11,919 bases of DNA from Candidatus Falkowiibacteriota bacterium (GTDB taxonomy: Bacteria > Patescibacteriota > Patescibacteriia > Patescibacteriales > SZUA-104). This document shows positions 11,157-11,919 of the stretch, in pieces. The stretch lies in the NCBI GenBank assembly GCA_027020105.1, contig JALUVW010000080.1:1-11919 (forward strand), written 5' to 3'. A program made the translations under genes and the position numbers. The notes beneath the pieces are model-generated. The model saw nothing but the letters and a program-made list of their open reading frames with translations, had not been told where the DNA came from and did not search any database. Each line of letters begins with the position of its first letter. Positions within the stretch are counted from its first letter, which is position 1.

Positions 11157-11919
11157 ATGCTTACGCGAATTCTCAACAGCCCGATTATGGAGGCTTCATT
11201 TTTGGGCAATACGATTTACGACTGGCTAATCGCCGCCTTGGTTTTTTTCGCCGCGATAATCGCGCTTAAAATTTTTCAAGCCGCGATTATGGCAAAATTG
11301 GCAAATTGGGCGGAGAAGACAAAAAATGAAATTGACGATATCGTGGTTAACGCCGTTAACGCGATTCATTGGCCGTTTTATGTTTTAATCGCTTTGTACG
11401 CGGCGCTTCATTTCATCGGCGCGGCCGAAATTTTGAGGCGATGGTCGTATTACGCCATTCTTATCGCCGTGGTCTATTACGCCGTCAGGGCGGCGCAGGA
11501 ATTTGTTGACATTGGCGCGAACAAGATTATCCAAAAAAGAAAAAAAGAAGAGCCGGCGGAATACGACGCCGGCATAGTCAACGCCTTGAGCTCGGTTGTC
11601 AAATTTTCTTTATGGCTCGTTGCCGCGCTGCTTATTTTGTCAAATTTGGGATACGACATAACCTCGCTGATCGCCGGCCTCGGCATCGGCGGCTTGGCGG
11701 TCGCTTTGGCGCTTCAAAACATTTTAAGCGATTTATTTAGCGCCGTGTCAATTTATTTTGACAAGCCGTTTAAGATTGGCGATTTCATCATTATCGGCGA
11801 CTATATGGGCGTTGTTAAAAAAATAGGAATGAAGACAACCAGAATTCAAACCTTGCAGGGAGAAGAATTGGTGGTGTCAAACAACGAATTAACCGCCGCC
11901 AAAATCCAAAACTTCGGCA
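11157..11919 (+). CDS. MscS-family mechanosensitive channel, 3' end outside window
   Basis: The frame is open from ATG 11157 to the window end (254 codons plus one base), so the C-terminus is missing. The product has about four hydrophobic helices (residues about 20-45, 72-90, 95-110, 145-165), then the pore helix 'GLGIGGLAVALALQNILSD' and 'YFDKPFKIGDFI', which are hallmarks of MscS, followed by the start of the beta domain ('GVVKKIGMKTTRIQT', 'VVSNNELT'). Such channels release solutes on hypo-osmotic shock. The start is 14 bases after the valS stop with no promoter between, so the two are probably one transcript. An in-frame ATG at residue 11 is an alternative start. An ATG at 11146 is in another frame and ends quickly. 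Confidence 0.93.
   Translation, partial: MLTRILNSPIMEASFLGNTIYDWLIAALVFFAAIIALKIFQAAIMAKLANWAEKTKNEIDDIVVNAVNAIHWPFYVLIALYAALHFIGAAEILRRWSYYAILIAVVYYAVRAAQEFVDIGANKIIQKRKKEEPAEYDAGIVNALSSVVKFSLWLVAALLILSNLGYDITSLIAGLGIGGLAVALALQNILSDLFSAVSIYFDKPFKIGDFIIIGDYMGVVKKIGMKTTRIQTLQGEELVVSNNELTAAKIQNFG

Noticed and set aside
11146..11157. ATG 11146 as start of the channel gene
   Set aside because: It is in a different frame and terminates after fewer than 30 codons, while ATG 11157 opens the MscS frame.

Overview
The window looks like a chromosomal segment of a Candidate Phyla Radiation (Patescibacteria, probably Parcubacteria-like) bacterium. The inference rests on three things: a tandem array of short T4SS-type pilins with the 'GGFxWMTAxGNE' core, small Cys-rich membrane proteins of kinds typical of that group, and many starts without a Shine-Dalgarno sequence. 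No rRNA, tRNA, CRISPR or transposase was seen.

Layout. (1) 1-963: 3' part of a SIS-domain phosphoglucose/phosphomannose isomerase. (2) 1080-1688: a MESH1/SpoT-like small HD hydrolase. (3) 1775-4588: an envelope and cysteine block. It holds a membrane-anchored DsbA-like protein with a CPFS site, a small Cys-containing membrane protein, an anchored protein with a CxxCC...CGCxHN cluster and a C-terminal PSMRGGC tail, a short paralog keeping only the anchor and that tail, and a two-helix membrane protein with 11 cysteines in its tail. (4) 4621-7511: a pilin operon with an extended -10 promoter, a heavily base-paired leader, six paralogous three-segment pilins, two hairpins after the first pilin, and a terminator. 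(5) 7533-8254, minus strand: a lipoprotein gene with a near-consensus promoter, whose reading frame is fused to an upstream small membrane ORF with its own identical ribosome binding site. (6) 8374-11142: valS with its own near-leaderless promoter, followed 14 bases later by a 5' part of an MscS-type channel gene that runs off the window.

How the genes may work together. The pilin operon and the cysteine block both encode exported or membrane proteins. Two pilins carry a cysteine pair in their exported segment, and the DsbA-like protein could act on these and on the Cys-rich neighbours. This link is inference from position and composition; no T4SS ATPase or VKOR/DsbB partner is in the window. 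The isomerase, HD hydrolase, ValRS and MscS genes are ordinary housekeeping or stress functions. The best candidates for something undescribed are the anchor/tail protein pair, the structured pilin leader, and the double-start lipoprotein gene.
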